A DNA stretch of 64,000 bases from Moniliophthora roreri. Lineage: Eukaryota > Basidiomycota > Agaricomycetes > Agaricales > Marasmiaceae. Under the pieces are notes generated by a model that was given only the letters and a program-made list of their open reading frames with translations, ran no database searches and had not been told where the DNA came from. The position numbers were made by a program, and so were the translations under genes. Each line of letters begins with the position of its first letter. The stretch's first letter is position 1. Where the stretch lies: the NCBI GenBank assembly GCA_001466705.2, contig LATX02000100.1, positions 1-64,000 of the forward strand, read 5' to 3'. Of the stretch, positions 46,000 through 57,311 are shown one piece after another.

Positions 46000-46290
46000 A
46001 TCTTTCAGAAAGTCAATGCTCGTCAGAGACTGAATGATAGGATTAAGAACTGAAAATAGGTAATGCTTACCGGATGTCTGATACTGTGCATGAGGTGGCT
46101 TTTCTGAGACTGAAAATAAGGGTGAGTGAAAGTCAACACTTGTTAGAGACTGAATATCAGGATTAAGGCCTGGAAATAGGTAACGCTTGCCAGACGTCCA
46201 ATACAGAGACTGAATAATAGGTTTAAGGCCTGAAAATAGGTAGTGTTTGCCGGATGTCTGATATTGTGCACAAGACAGCATTTCTGAGAC
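46000..46290. repeat. Short tandem minisatellite, second version
   Basis: Counterpart of 44130-44420 with the same unit order and about 5% differences. CTGAAAATAGGTA is the core. Confidence 0.65.
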
Positions 46291-46372
46291 TGAGAATAAG
46301 GGTCAGCGTGCTCGTCGGACAAGAGCATATAAATTTTAAGTGGATGCTGCCACATCCAGACCCCACTCAACC

Positions 46373-46637
46373 ATGTTGTCCAACTCCAAAGGTAAAGAAA
46401 TTGACACTTCCTCCTCTGCCCTCGACCCTGGTGAAGGAGTCAACGCTTGCATCACCAACTTCATTCTCCAGCTGCTGACTGATGAATTCTGTTAGTTACT
46501 ATTTCATGTATCGGTTGTCCATCTACTCACCTTACCATTAGTGCAAGAGATTCCCACAATCTGGGCTGTGATTCGGTCCATGACCAACTCTCAAAGGGAA
46601 GTGGTTAGGCAAGTTCTCTCAGCAATTTTGGATCCCA
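46373..46637 (+). CDS. Hypothetical gene, exons 1-2
   Basis: A TATAAA box at about 46328 precedes the ATG at 46373 by about 45 nt. Exon 1 (46373-46490) encodes MLSNSKGKEIDTSSSALDPG... TNFILQLLTDEF. A 51-nt intron (GTTAGT... CATTAG) leads to exon 2 (46542-46637), QEIPTIWAVIRSMTNSQREV and VRQVLSAILDP, ending at a GTGAGT donor. The match between two versions supports these exons. I could not find an in-phase acceptor joining exon 2 to the zinc-ribbon frame at 46715. Function unknown. Confidence 0.5.
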
Positions 46638-46714
46638 GTGAGTAATGCTCAGCTGCCTTGATAAGCGTCAGTTTACTGACCTTGCTCTTAGTCTAATACT
46701 AATACATTGTTGAG

Positions 46715-47296
46715 TTGGTCTTCCATACCAACATCAACAGAGCTAGGACTGTGACTGGTGACTACAATGTGGCTAGTGCCTCTGGATGCAGCAACAGCGC
46801 ACCAGGTACCTTAGGAACGGATGACAACACAGCTTGTGCCTCTGGCTCTAGCAGCAACACACCTGATACCTCGAGTAATTCTCACACACATGCTGTCATA
46901 GCTGGCAGTGGTATGACATTGTCTAGTGTGCCTTCCGTTGCTGTTGCCACTTCTGGAGCTTCTTCAGCAGCTTCTGTGGCTATTCCGGGGCCATCGTTGG
47001 TCAATCCTATTTCGACAGTGTCCGCTGTGCCTTCTGTCACTATTGCAGCCTCTACCATGCCTTCTACTGCTATCGCCGCACCTGGACCTTCAACAGCTCC
47101 TGTCGCCATTCCAGAGCCGTCATCATTGGTGAACCCCATTCCAGCAAATCCCATTCCGGCACCGTTGACATTGAGTGATGATGACTATGATTACTATCCC
47201 ATCGATGAATCTTACTGCCCCTGTTGTGACAGCGTCATCTCCGATCAACAAGAGCAGTGCACCAACTGTGGTTGGGGTCTGAGTTGTTCACCATAG
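46715..47296 (+). CDS. Ala/Ser/Pro-rich protein with C-terminal zinc ribbon (partial)
   Basis: A 193-codon frame preceded by a good intron end (TACTAAT branch site and TTGAG acceptor at 46714), so it is a last exon, not an ATG start. Most of it is low-complexity (VPSVAVATSGASSAASVAIP and similar). The C-terminus reads YCPCCDSVISDQQEQCTNCG, a CxxC-x11-CxxC zinc ribbon, after an acidic patch (DDDYDYYPIDES). Such ribbons bind zinc and often nucleic acid or protein. The combination is not one I can name. It is probably part of the gene beginning at 46373. Confidence 0.45.
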   Translation: MVFHTNINRARTVTGDYNVASASGCSNSAPGTLGTDDNTACASGSSSNTPDTSSNSHTHAVIAGSGMTLSSVPSVAVATSGASSAASVAIPGPSLVNPISTVSAVPSVTIAASTMPSTAIAAPGPSTAPVAIPEPSSLVNPIPANPIPAPLTLSDDDYDYYPIDESYCPCCDSVISDQQEQCTNCGWGLSCSP

Positions 47297-48276
47297 GTGC
47301 CTCATTATAGTATCACTTGTTGTAGTATCAGCGCACTGAAAGACAAAGATTTCTTGATGATTGAATGTACTAAATAACTTTTCCATGAGTTCAAGCACTG
47401 AGATTAGAATGACAACAAACCTGAATCATGAACTCAAGTGGTGTTTAGGCTATAGGCAGTTCTGTTCCGTTGAAATAGCCTTTTTCTGTTTGGGAGTAGA
47501 TCTGGATCCATTCCATAATAATAAGCATTTTGTATTCTATTTAGTAGTAAATGTGGTGTACCAGGCTTTGGACTGTGGACTCTAATTCCTAAGATATGAA
47601 ACATTGGGAAATTATGCATCCTATAAACAAAGGGGAAAACATACCGTGTCTAAGCGGTAAACTTATGAAATAGCATGCAATCTCACTTAGTCTCTAAATC
47701 ATGTTCGGTAGTGGTGGTAAAAAGTTGTATTAGCGCCACCTTCCATCTAACGCCACATCCCATTAGTGGTGAACCACAACTTAGGAAAACCTTTGCCCAA
47801 TAAGATGAACACAAAATTCTGCTTGGAATATGTTTATTTGCAGCTGAAAACAGTGTCAGTAATCATTTTTATCCCTTCAAAAGAGGAGCTGAGCACAGAA
47901 ATAAAATGTGATATTCACCCAAGCTTTAAGCTTATTGATGGTGGGTCAAGCAGAAGCACAAATTGTAAATGCATGCCTTGGAGAGTGATTCTAGGCCAAT
48001 TTATTGAGTGGTCATTGGTAAGTCACATTAAAACTGGCACAAATTATTCTCACCACGCTTTTTCACTCTCATCCTTCTACTTCCATCTGGACCTCGTTGT
48101 CACATCCTTTTCAAGTGCTTCCTTCTGGACTAGCAAATGCGACCTCGTGTTGTGGTAATTTGTTTCACCCATTACATACCCTACATTGTGCTCATCACAC
48201 CGTCTTAGATGTGTTCGTGTTCTGTGTCAATACCACACCTCCCACTCATTGTCAACATTCACGCATTCATATCAAT
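47297..48276. other. No supported gene
   Basis: Between the zinc-ribbon exon and the next ATG only short frames are seen. A 130-codon frame at 47766-48158 has no family features. No repeat was recognised. Confidence 0.3.
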
Positions 48277-49443
48277 ATGACGAAGCCAAAACCCGGTAAC
48301 CCTGGTCGTGGCTGTGATCAGAAGTGGGATGAAGGACCCAAGAGCGAATATCTCAATTCTCTGGAATCACTCTGGAGACAGAAGAGTACCTTATTCCTTG
48401 ACGAGGTTGAGAAATATTTCGTTAAAACCTGGGGATATAATCTTCCTGTCTATGATATCCCAGATGAAAATACTGACTATGCACCACCCGACATTAATAC
48501 ATTCCCTGAAGATCAATGCCAGGAGGAGGCAGACCGTCGCAAGGATTTCAAAGCTGATCTCCGAAAAGTGTGTTGCTTGGCAGTGATCAGTGTGAAGATT
48601 ACCTTACTGACATTATCTCTCCAGAAAGCCAGTAACTGGGCTTACTATCACTGGGGTGACAAGAGTTCCAAGCAGAAAAAGAAGGTCCAAGACAAGAACA
48701 TGGTTGTTAACAACTGCCTCAGAGAACTTGGCAATCTCAACAAGAAAACACCATGCAAAAAATCAGTTTTGGTGCGATACCGGGAGATCCACTACACTAG
48801 CAAGATCCGAGACGAATTCACTGAATACTGGAATGTTGTTGGTGAAGCCGAAGGCAGTAATAGAAACTGGCTACATATGATGAATGCTTTCACTCGAAGA
48901 AAGATGGACAAAGAGGGACCAAAGGTCATAGCAGATTTGCAGAAGTTGAATAGCAACCAATACAAGGCAGAAATGACCAAATATGAAGCTGATATCAAAT
49001 GGACAAGCACACTGGAGGAGTTTGCAGGGTATGTCAAAAGCGTCAGTACAGAAATGTACACGATTATACAATGGTCCCGTTACTTCCTGGGTCTTGAGAT
49101 ATTGGCCCCCTTAGCAGATGCAACTGCCATGGTGTTTGGGGGAATAGTTACAGTTTGCATCACCCTACCAAGGCCCAAAGATGGGAAGATAGAAACCAGA
49201 AGGTCAGTAGTACTCAGTTTCTCTTTGAATAATGTGATTACTTACCATTATCACAGCATCACATCTGTTGTCCCCTGTTCAAACACTACCATTCCATTCC
49301 AGAACTGGGATGAAGCAGGCTACAAATGGCTTCATTATCTGTGCAATTCCTATGGGCAAGCCATTTTCAGTAAGTTTCGGGCCTCTCAGTGCTCGCATGT
49401 TTTAACCAGACTTTTTCTAGCTGAAGAAGAGTGTAAACACTGA
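48277..49443 (+). CDS. Transposon-associated-type hypothetical gene, version A (5' part)
   Basis: The ATG at 48277 begins MTKPKPGNPGRGCDQKWDEG, then KSEYLNSLESLWRQKSTLFL and VEKYFVKTWGYNLPVYDIPD. A 57-nt intron (48568-48624) is likely, since it has GT-AG ends and version B carries a stop at its edge. The next exon has KASNWAYYHWGDKSSKQKKK, VRYREIHYTSKIRDEFTEYW and NRNWLHMMNAFTRRK, then later NWDEAGYKWLHYLCNSYGQA and LTRLFLAEEECK. A helical protein of this layout is common near transposable elements in mushroom genomes (from memory), with no known activity. The frame stops at 49443, where version B continues. Confidence 0.55.
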   Translation: MTKPKPGNPGRGCDQKWDEGPKSEYLNSLESLWRQKSTLFLDEVEKYFVKTWGYNLPVYDIPDENTDYAPPDINTFPEDQCQEEADRRKDFKADLRKVCCLAVISVKITLLTLSLQKASNWAYYHWGDKSSKQKKKVQDKNMVVNNCLRELGNLNKKTPCKKSVLVRYREIHYTSKIRDEFTEYWNVVGEAEGSNRNWLHMMNAFTRRKMDKEGPKVIADLQKLNSNQYKAEMTKYEADIKWTSTLEEFAGYVKSVSTEMYTIIQWSRYFLGLEILAPLADATAMVFGGIVTVCITLPRPKDGKIETRRSVVLSFSLNNVITYHYHSITSVVPCSNTTIPFQNWDEAGYKWLHYLCNSYGQAIFSKFRASQCSHVLTRLFLAEEECKH

Positions 49444-49813
49444 ATTGTTCTGAATGATTCCAGCCCTTTGGGCAGTAATGTCGATTGTGAGGAAGAGGAT
49501 GAAGATGTTACAGATGAGACACTCCCACCATGCCTAGCATGCAGTGATGCAACGTCATTCCAAGGAGCAGCTAACCCCATCATTCGGTCCAGCCCTCTTG
49601 ACCATTGGTCCGATCCCAGACCCTTCGGCAACTGCTGGTCCAGTCACGGGCCCAGACCCTTCTGGAAGTATTCCAGTCACATGTGTTGCTTCGTTGGTGC
49701 AGCCCACTGTTCACGATCCTTCTTCAGTCAACACACCACAGACCCATCCCGAGCATTCTGAACTAGTACTCAGTTCTGGAGCTATTGCTCATAATGGCCC
49801 TGTAGTTCTATCN

Positions 49814-51955
49814 TACTGACTATGCACCACCCGACATTAATACGTTCCCTGAAGATCAATGCCAGGAGGAGGCAGACCGTCGCAAGGATTTCAAAGCTGA
49901 TCTCTGAAAAGTGAGTTGCTTGGCAGTGATCAGTGTGAAGATTACCTTACTGACATTATCTCTCCAGAAAGCCAGTAACTGGGCTTACTATTGCTGGGGT
50001 GACAAGAGTTCCAAGCAGAAGAAGAAGGTCCAAGACAAGAACACGGTTGTTAACAACTGCCTCAGAGAACTCGGCAATCTCAACAAGAAAACACTGTGCA
50101 AAAAATCAGTTTTGGCATGATACCGGGAGATCCACTACACTAGCAAGATCCAAGATGAATTCGCTGAATACTGGAATGTCGTTGGTGAAGCCGAAGGCAG
50201 TAATAGAAACTGGCTACATATGATGAATGCTTTCACTCGAAGAAAGATGGACAAAGAGGGACCAAAGGTCATAGCAGATTTGCAGAAGTTGAATAGCAAC
50301 CAATACAAGGCAGAAATGACCAAATATGAAGCTGATATCAAATGGACAAGCACACTGGAGGAGTTTGCAAGGTATGTGTTTTCGCAGTCATGTCTTTACA
50401 TGTGCTAATATGTTACCAGGGCAATGAAGGACAGTCTCAAGATATTGGCCCCCTTAGCAGATGCAACTGCCATGGTGTTTGGGGAATAGTTACAGTTTGT
50501 GTCACCCTACCAAGGCCCAAAGATGGGAAGATAGAAACCAGAAGGTTAGTGGTACTCAGTTTCTCTTTGAATAATGTGATTACTTACCATTATCACAGCA
50601 TCACATCTGTTGTCCCCTGTTCAAACACTACCATTCCATTCCAGAACTGGGATGAAGCGGGCTACAAACGGCTTCATTATCTGTGCAATTTCTATGGGCA
50701 AGCCATCTTCAGTAAGTTTCGGGCCTCTCAGTGCTTGTGTGTTTTGACCAGACTTTTTCTAGCTAAAGAAGAGTGTAAACGCCAAATTGTTCTGAATGAT
50801 TCCAGCCCTTCGGGCAGTAATGCTGATTGCGAGGAAGAGGATGAAGATGTTACAGATGAGATGCTCCCACCACACCTAGCACACAGCGATGCAATGCCAT
50901 TTCAAGGAGCAGCTAACCCTATCATTTGGTCCAGCCTCTCGACTGTTGGTCCGATCCCAGACCCTTTGGCAACTGCTGGTCCAGTCACGGGCCCAGACCC
51001 TTCTGGAAGTATTCTAGTCACATGTGTTGCTTCGTTGGTGCAGCCCACTGTTCACAATCCTTCTTCAGTCAACACACCACAGACCCATCCCGAGCATTCT
51101 GAACTAGTACTCAGTTCTAGAGCTATTGCTCATAATGGCCCTGTAGTTCTATCGCCATCTACCTCATCTTTGTCTACCTCTCCTCCTACCCCAGTTCCAC
51201 CCACCCCAGCTTTGCCTACCCCAGCTTTGCCTATCCCAGCTCTGTCTACCTCCTCTCCTTCTGCTCCAGCTCTACCTACCCCAGCTCCGCCTACCTCCAC
51301 CATCCAGGGTTCGTCGCTAAAGGAATTGCCTTTGACTCTCCCTATTGAGAAGGGCTCACATTCTCCAACTCCACCCACTATAACCACTACTCCCATAAAC
51401 AGTACAGAGCCTGATCAGAATACTCCAGGGACATCGCCTATCAATGCTCCATCTGCTACCACTATTGGTGCACCTGAGGTCATCGAGCAGCAAGGCTCAT
51501 CAGGTTCTGCTGCCATGTCTTCACCTACACCCAGTGCAATTGATCTGCACATTTCCAGAGTCAATGGGCAGCTTCATCCTTTCACTGTTGCACCACAATG
51601 GCTTCATACCAATTCCAGTGGTTCCATGTATCATCCACAATCACTGCCCCAACCCAGTGCTCCGATACTCAACCCGCAACAGCTGCTCTTTCAGCAACAG
51701 CAGCAACTACAGCTTCAGCAGCTCGTTCTTCAGCAACAACAGCAAGGATTTGGTGTGGGCATGCCATTCATAGGCTCTCAGACCCCTGTCTGCTATCCAG
51801 GAATGTCACCTCACTTGGTCTGGTTTTACTCTCAATCACTGTTCCTCGATCAGCAGATGGTGAATTGGAATCCTACTGATTCCTCACTGATGTCGGGTCC
51901 TGTTGGGAACAGGAATGGTGAAGGCAAAGGCTATGTGGAGATGTTTAACGGTGAG
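49814..51955 (+). pseudogene. Same gene, version B, including Pro/Gln-rich C-terminal half
   Basis: Begins right after an N (49813) with sequence equal to 48472 onward. A TGA in place of CGA lies at 49905-49907 and another TGA near 50117. From 50342 a 538-codon frame runs on. After LTRLFLAKEECKRQ comes an acidic tract (CEEEDEDVTDE), a proline-rich region with PTPALP repeats, and a Gln-rich block (LFQQQQQLQLQQLVLQQQQQ) before a GTGAGT donor at 51950. At 50371-50430 it has an intron where version A reads a different sequence. Low-complexity Pro/Gln regions suggest a disordered tail. Function unknown. Confidence 0.5.
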
Positions 51956-52603
51956 TAACATACAGTAACATATTTCTTAAACTTCTTGGTGACTGATAGT
52001 CTTTCGAGGTCCAGAGGGTGGGTTACCTGCCGATGCCTGATATGGACACGAATCTATTGCAAGATGGAGCAGCCAATGATGGCATTCTTAATTCATTTCA
52101 ATCACCAAACATCGATACTCGCCATAGGTCCTTTGTTCCCTTTCGTTTAGGTCATTCCTGAATGAGTTGCAGAGAGAGAGAATCTGTCCATCCGCCAAGA
52201 TAAGAAAAGGACATGGCAAACTGAAGAGGAAATTCTTGCGCAAGACACTAGTGCTGTTTTGATAAACAATCATGCTTTCCGTGGTGCCAGTAGTGTTGTT
52301 GACGTTGACACAGGCACAGAGAACCTGTCAGCCCCCAAATGTGCAAGAAGGACACAGACAAAAAGTAGGGCTGAGAAGTGCACTGGCAGAATGTAGGGTT
52401 TAGTGAAAAGCACGTATTTCTTGATATCCCTGTCATAGTTGGAGTGTGTAGCCATGTGATTAATTTGTGTATATCCTGCTTAACAAGACGCCATGGGATC
52501 AGAGGAATAAACTTCGTCACAGCCCCCAAATCGCCTCTGCTCTCTTCTTCTTCACTACTACCACTCTTACAAAAAAAAACAACAATCTCGAGCTGACACG
52601 ATN

Positions 52604-53497
52604 GTTGCTTCGTTGGTGCAGCCCACTGTTCACAATCCTTCTTCAGTCAACACACCACAGACCCATCCCGAGCATTCTGAACTAGTACTCAGTTCTGGAG
52701 CTATTGCTCATAATGGCCCTGTAGTTCTATCGCCGTCTACCTCGTCTTTGTCTACCTCTCCTCCTACCCCAGTTCCACCCACTCCAGTTCCGCCCACCCC
52801 AGCTTTGCCTACTCCAGCTTTGCCTACTCCAGCTTTGCCTATCCCAGCTCTGTCTACCTCCTCTCCTCCTGCTGACTCTCCCTGTCAGGAAGAGCTCACA
52901 TTCTCCAACTCCGCCCACCATAACCACTACTCCTATAAACAGTACGGAGCCTGATCAGAATACTCCAGGGACATTGCCTATCAATGCTCCATCTGCTACC
53001 ACTATTGGTGCACCTGAGGTCATCGAGCAGCAAGGCTCATCAGGTTCTGCTGCCATGTCTTCACCTATGCCCGGTGCAATTGATCTGCACATTTCCAGAG
53101 TCAATGGGCAGCTTCATCCTTTCACTGTTGCACCACAATGGCTTCATACCAATTCCAGTGGTTCCATGTATCATCCACAATCACTGCCCCAACCCAGTGC
53201 TCCGATACTCAACCCGCAACAGCTGCTCTTTCAGCAACAGCAGCAACTACAGCTTCAGCAGCTCGTTCTTCAGCAACAACAGCAAGGATTTGGTGTGGGC
53301 ATGCCATTCACAGGCTCTCAGACCCCCGTCTGCTATCCGGGAATGTCACCTCACTTGGTCCAGTTTTACCCTCAATCACTGTTCCTTGATCAGCAGATGG
53401 TGAATTGGAATCCTACCAATTCCTCACTGATGTCAGGTCCTGTTGGAAACAGAAATGGTGAAGGCAAAGGCTATGTGGAGATGTTTAACGGTGAGTA
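52604..53497 (+). pseudogene. Same gene, version C (Pro-repeat variant, 3' part)
   Basis: Begins after an N with sequence equal to 51027 onward. It has extra PTPVP and PTPAL repeats compared with version B, then a deletion of roughly 75 bp (SSPPADSPCQEE) that shifts the frame. The original frame resumes at 52974 and runs to FNGE and a GTGAGT donor. Downstream sequence 53498-54130 repeats 51960-52600. Confidence 0.5.
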
Positions 53498-54189
53498 ACA
53501 TACAGTAACATATTTCTTAAACTTCTTGGTGACTGATAGTCTTTCGAGGTCCAGAGGGTGGGTTACCTGCCGATGCCTGATATGGACACGAATCTATTGC
53601 AAGATGGAGCAGCCAATGATGGCATTCTTAATTCATTTCAATCACCAAACATCGATACTTGCTGTAGGTCCTTTGTTCTCTTTTGTTTAGGTCGTTTCTG
53701 AATGAGTTGCAGAGAGAGAGAATCTGTCCATCTGCCAAGATAAGAAAAGGACACGGCGAACTGAAGAGGAAATTCTTGTGCAAGACACTAGTGCCATTTT
53801 GATGAATGATCATGCTTTCTGTGGTGCTGGTAGTGTCGTTGACGTTGACACAGGCACAGAGAACCTGTCAGCCCCCAAACGTGCAAGAAGGACACAGACA
53901 AAAAGTAGGGCTGAGAAGTGCACTGGCAGAATGTAGGGTTTAGTGAAAAGCATGTATTTCTTGATATCCCTGTCATAGTCGAAGTGTGTAGTCATGTGAT
54001 TAATTTGTGTATATCCTGCTTAACAAGGTGCCATGGGATCAGAGGAATAAACTTTGTCACAGCCCCCAAATCGCCTCTGCTCTCTTCTTCTTCACTACTA
54101 CCACTCTCACAAAAAAAAACAACAATCTCGAGCTGACATGATGGGTGATCGCAGTATGTCCCACCATTTCATTTTATCAAATATAATTT

Positions 54190-55320
54190 GATGTCATATG
54201 AAACACCAGGTGTTTTAGATGACAGTAATAAGGCAGCTCCAGACAGGATTCCCTCCAGTCTTCAAATGGATGCCATTAGGCAGGCTATCAATGCCTGTGC
54301 AGATGCTGAGAAACATCAGCAAGGTATGGTTTCTTGGCTTGGCTTTTCTGAAATATAGCTGATAAACTTCTCAGCTTTAGGCAAAGCAGAGGTCAAAAAG
54401 CAGGTGGCCGAAAAACTTCTTACTGAAGCAGAAGGCCAAGTCAGTGATTGTCTTGAGAAGCTTGATGTGTCTGCCGAGCATTTTAGCAGCTCCATAGGTG
54501 AGTGTGTATACTATCATCCTCTGAATTTGGCTCGTCTGAGAACTCTGTAGCCAAAGTGAGAGAAGCATTCTCTTCTGAACGCTCTCTGTCGGATACTAGT
54601 GTTCCTCTCTGTTTGCCTCAGACTCCCAGGCATGCTATTGGGAGGCCTCGCCAAGAAATAACTCACACCCCAGGCTCTCCTGTTCCTAAAGTGCCAGGTG
54701 GAGTCATTAGGGCCACGACGAAAGTTACAACTGAAGGAGAAATTGTCAAGATGGGAAGTAATTTTCCAGCATATATCGTCTATGTGGGTTCTGATAATGA
54801 GCACCACCTGTTCACATCATGGTACATCTAGATTTTTCTTGTCTCACCCCAGAACTGATGCTCTTATAATGCAGGAGAACTATCCCAAAAGGGGTGTTGA
54901 AGGAGTCAAAGTGTGGATTGCAGGCATCAAGAATACTTACTACAAAGGCTTTACATTGTCGAAGTGCGTGCATCAATATTACCAGGAGTGCATTGATAAG
55001 AGTGTCTTTGATGCCTTGCAAGTCGTACCTGTGAACAAAGATAAATCATTGCTCTATATTCTCACTCGTGGCATTGCACCTGGTGTGTACACCTTCCAAG
55101 TGCACTCTCTCTTTTTCTCCGTCAACCTCGGGCATGACATAGCTTTTTCAGGTCTCAGCTCATTCAAGATGGCCTTCAGTTCCATTGAGGCACCGTCACA
55201 GTATACAAAGGCTCCCATGCTGAAGCTAGACACATTTTTGATGACTGGAAGGCACATGGCGAGGTCAAGTTGCTCAAGAAGGTTATTGGGGCTCTATAAA
55301 GGAATGCTTGCTCTTGGCTG
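54190..55320 (+). CDS. Multi-exon gene with RNase H1 N-terminal-like domain
   Basis: Exon candidates: DDSNKAAPDRIPSSLQMDAI... (about 54210-54325), KAEVKKQVAEKLLTEAEGQV (54375-54497), VAKVREAFSSERSLSD through TPRHAIGRPRQEITHTPGSP to AYIVYVGSDNEHHLFTSW (about 54510-54822), then after an intron (GTACATCTAG... ATGCAG) ENYPKRGVEGVKVWIAGIKN and YYKGFTLSKCVHQYYQECID (54874-55080). The pattern Y.V.VG....L(F/Y)TSW...V.GV......YKGF....A resembles the RNA:DNA-hybrid-binding domain found at the N-terminus of RNase H1 and in many mushroom proteins. No RNase H catalytic domain follows. It may be the 3' end of the Pro/Gln-rich gene upstream. Confidence 0.5.
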
Positions 55321-56046
55321 AAAATCATTGTGCTGAGAAACGGGTGGCTGGAAATGAAGCCTATGCTGAAATTGGGAATCATGCTGAGAAATGAATAACT
55401 GAAAATTCAGATTGTATGCATAGCCGAGAAATTATCACACTGAGAGACAGGTGGCTGGAGCTGAAGCTGGGGATCATGCTGGGGAAATGAGTGACTGAAA
55501 ATTCGAAATTATCACACTGAGAAATGAACGGCTGGAAATGAAACCTATACTGAAATTGGGAATCACACTGAGAAACAGGCAGCTGGAGCTGAAACTGGGG
55601 ATCATGCTGAGAAATAAGTGACTGAAAATTCAGGACGTACACATGGCTAAGAAATTATCACACTGAGAAATGGATGGCTGGAAATGAAACCTATGCTGAA
55701 ATTAGGGATCATGCTGAGAAACGGGATCTGGGTTTGTACTTTGGCTGATAAATGAGACTGAGATTTCGGGTCGAAATAATGGGCTGGAAAACAAAATCTG
55801 GTGCACTTGGAGACTCGGAGACTGGCCACTGACTCACGTTTCAGCTGGATTCAATGCAGTCCAAAGGCATTGTGAATGAGAGTGATTTGATTTTATATGT
55901 CTTGTGAGTCCTTTCAGTCAGCAGTAAGTCAGCTGGATCGTGTGGAAACTTGCCCTTATTATAAGGTGCTGGGCTCCAGACGACTCAATTGCAACTTATA
56001 ATTCGGATCTCCACAAATTGTGCGTCAACTAATAATAAGGCTACAC
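55321..56046 (-). repeat. Inverted copy of the TTCAG-array repeat
   Basis: On the plus strand it shows CTGAAA/CTGAGAAA motifs every 15-25 bases (GGCTGGAAATGAAACC, GGGGATCATGCTGAG), then the terminal module TCCACAAATTGTGCG and AATAATAAGGCTACACC. The reverse complement matches the start of the 22983-23910 repeat. The array sequences have diverged more than the terminal module. Confidence 0.6.
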
Positions 56047-56678
56047 CAACTGCACCTATGGTGCCCGAGAAATACCACGGGTTTGATGGCAAGCTACGCC
56101 TATCTCGGCATCAAATATGAAGAGTTTTTGGGCTGAGAGGGCGCCCGTCATTAAAACCCATCATTAATTCTGGTAATTTGAATTTTGCACCAAGAGCTCA
56201 CTCCAAGGTTGAACTTCTCACTGAACTTCCTGACCTCTCAGTCTGGCACTTCCCGTTCTACCGATATCGTCATTGTTTCCTTTTTGTCGCCGTTGCCATC
56301 ACCACATGTTCCCGTCACCGAGTCCTGACCATTAATTGCATAAATATAGATCAACATCCGCCTCTTGACATCAAACCGCCATGATGCCGCTGCCTCAGGC
56401 CCATGATGCCCATCCAGTGTCCCCTTCCCTTTCCAGATTTGTCGCCGAAGTATCAAATGTGCCATATATTTTGTCCTAGGTAAGTCATTTCTCTATGTAC
56501 TGACCCTTATTTTCTTTCACACGTCTCATTCAGGAGGCATGCCACACCATTACAACTCCACTTTCATCATAGCTTCCATTAGGCAGATAGCAGTTGGATG
56601 GGTCCTGTAAAGGACATCTTACTCATGGATGTATGGGAACTTGGATGAGGTGAGTTTTCACCTGATATTTTATCTCAN

Positions 56679-56847
56679 GTCTATGTGGGTCCCGATAATG
56701 AGCACCACTTGTTCACATCATGGTACATCTAGATTTTTCTTGTCTCACCCCAGAACTGATGCTCTTATAATGCAGGAGAACTATACCCGAAAGGGGTGTT
56801 GAAGGAGTCAAAGTGTGGATTGCAGGCATCAAGAATACTTACTACAA
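56679..56847 (+). pseudogene. Second version of the RNase H1 N-like exon, split by a gypsy element
   Basis: From the N at 56678 the sequence equals 54778-54946 with few changes. It ends after codons for IKNTYY, where the LTR starts at 56848. One extra base (ACTATACCC against ACTATCCC) also shifts the frame. The uninterrupted version continues YKGFTLSK at 54947. Confidence 0.85.
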
Positions 56848-57309
56848 TGTTACAGACTTTTTCCTCAATAGACTCTCTTCCTTTCGTTCTTCCTATGCTT
56901 CTCTTTCCATCGGACTTCTTACACCTTCCTAGCTCCCATTTCATCTCTCTCATATATGCTTCTCTCTTCATCGGACTTCTACACCTTCCTAGTCCCTATT
57001 TACTTATCTCTTTGTACTTGTATTATTCATATCCCGATAAGCTCGGGAAATCTTATATAAACACCGATCTCTTCGCTTTCCATATGTAGTTAGCGTTATA
57101 ACGGTTGTACTGTATTGAAGCGCTCAAGCTGAGACTCTAAGTCTTCAGCTTGACCTGGTTAATTTATACTTGTGTCAACGCCAATATCGAAGGACCTCTG
57201 AACTTCAGTAACCACTGAACAAACTCAAACTTGAACTTGTGAACTATTAGCGAAGGGAATACTTCGTTAAGATAGTTGAAGTCGACGTTGCTGCGCAAGT
57301 AACGTAACA
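56848..57309 (+). repeat. Left LTR, 462 bp
   Basis: Begins TGTTACAGAC and ends AAGTAACGTAACA, giving TGTTAC/GTAACA inverted ends. It holds a TATATAA box (57054) and a TATTGAA box (57113); the latter reads TATTTAA in the right LTR (63961). Confidence 0.93.
57113..57156 (+). promoter_or_regulatory. LTR promoter and candidate self-primer, copy 2
   Basis: The TATT(G/T)AA box at 57113 precedes CAGCTTGACCT (57146-57156) by 33 nt. TCAGCTTGACCT (57145-57156) is complementary over 12 nt to AGGTCAAGCTGA at 57312-57323. The solo LTR at 31573-32212 keeps both box and primer at the same spacing. The second TATATAA box at 57054 leaves the true start uncertain. Confidence 0.65.
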
Positions 57310-57311
57310 CA

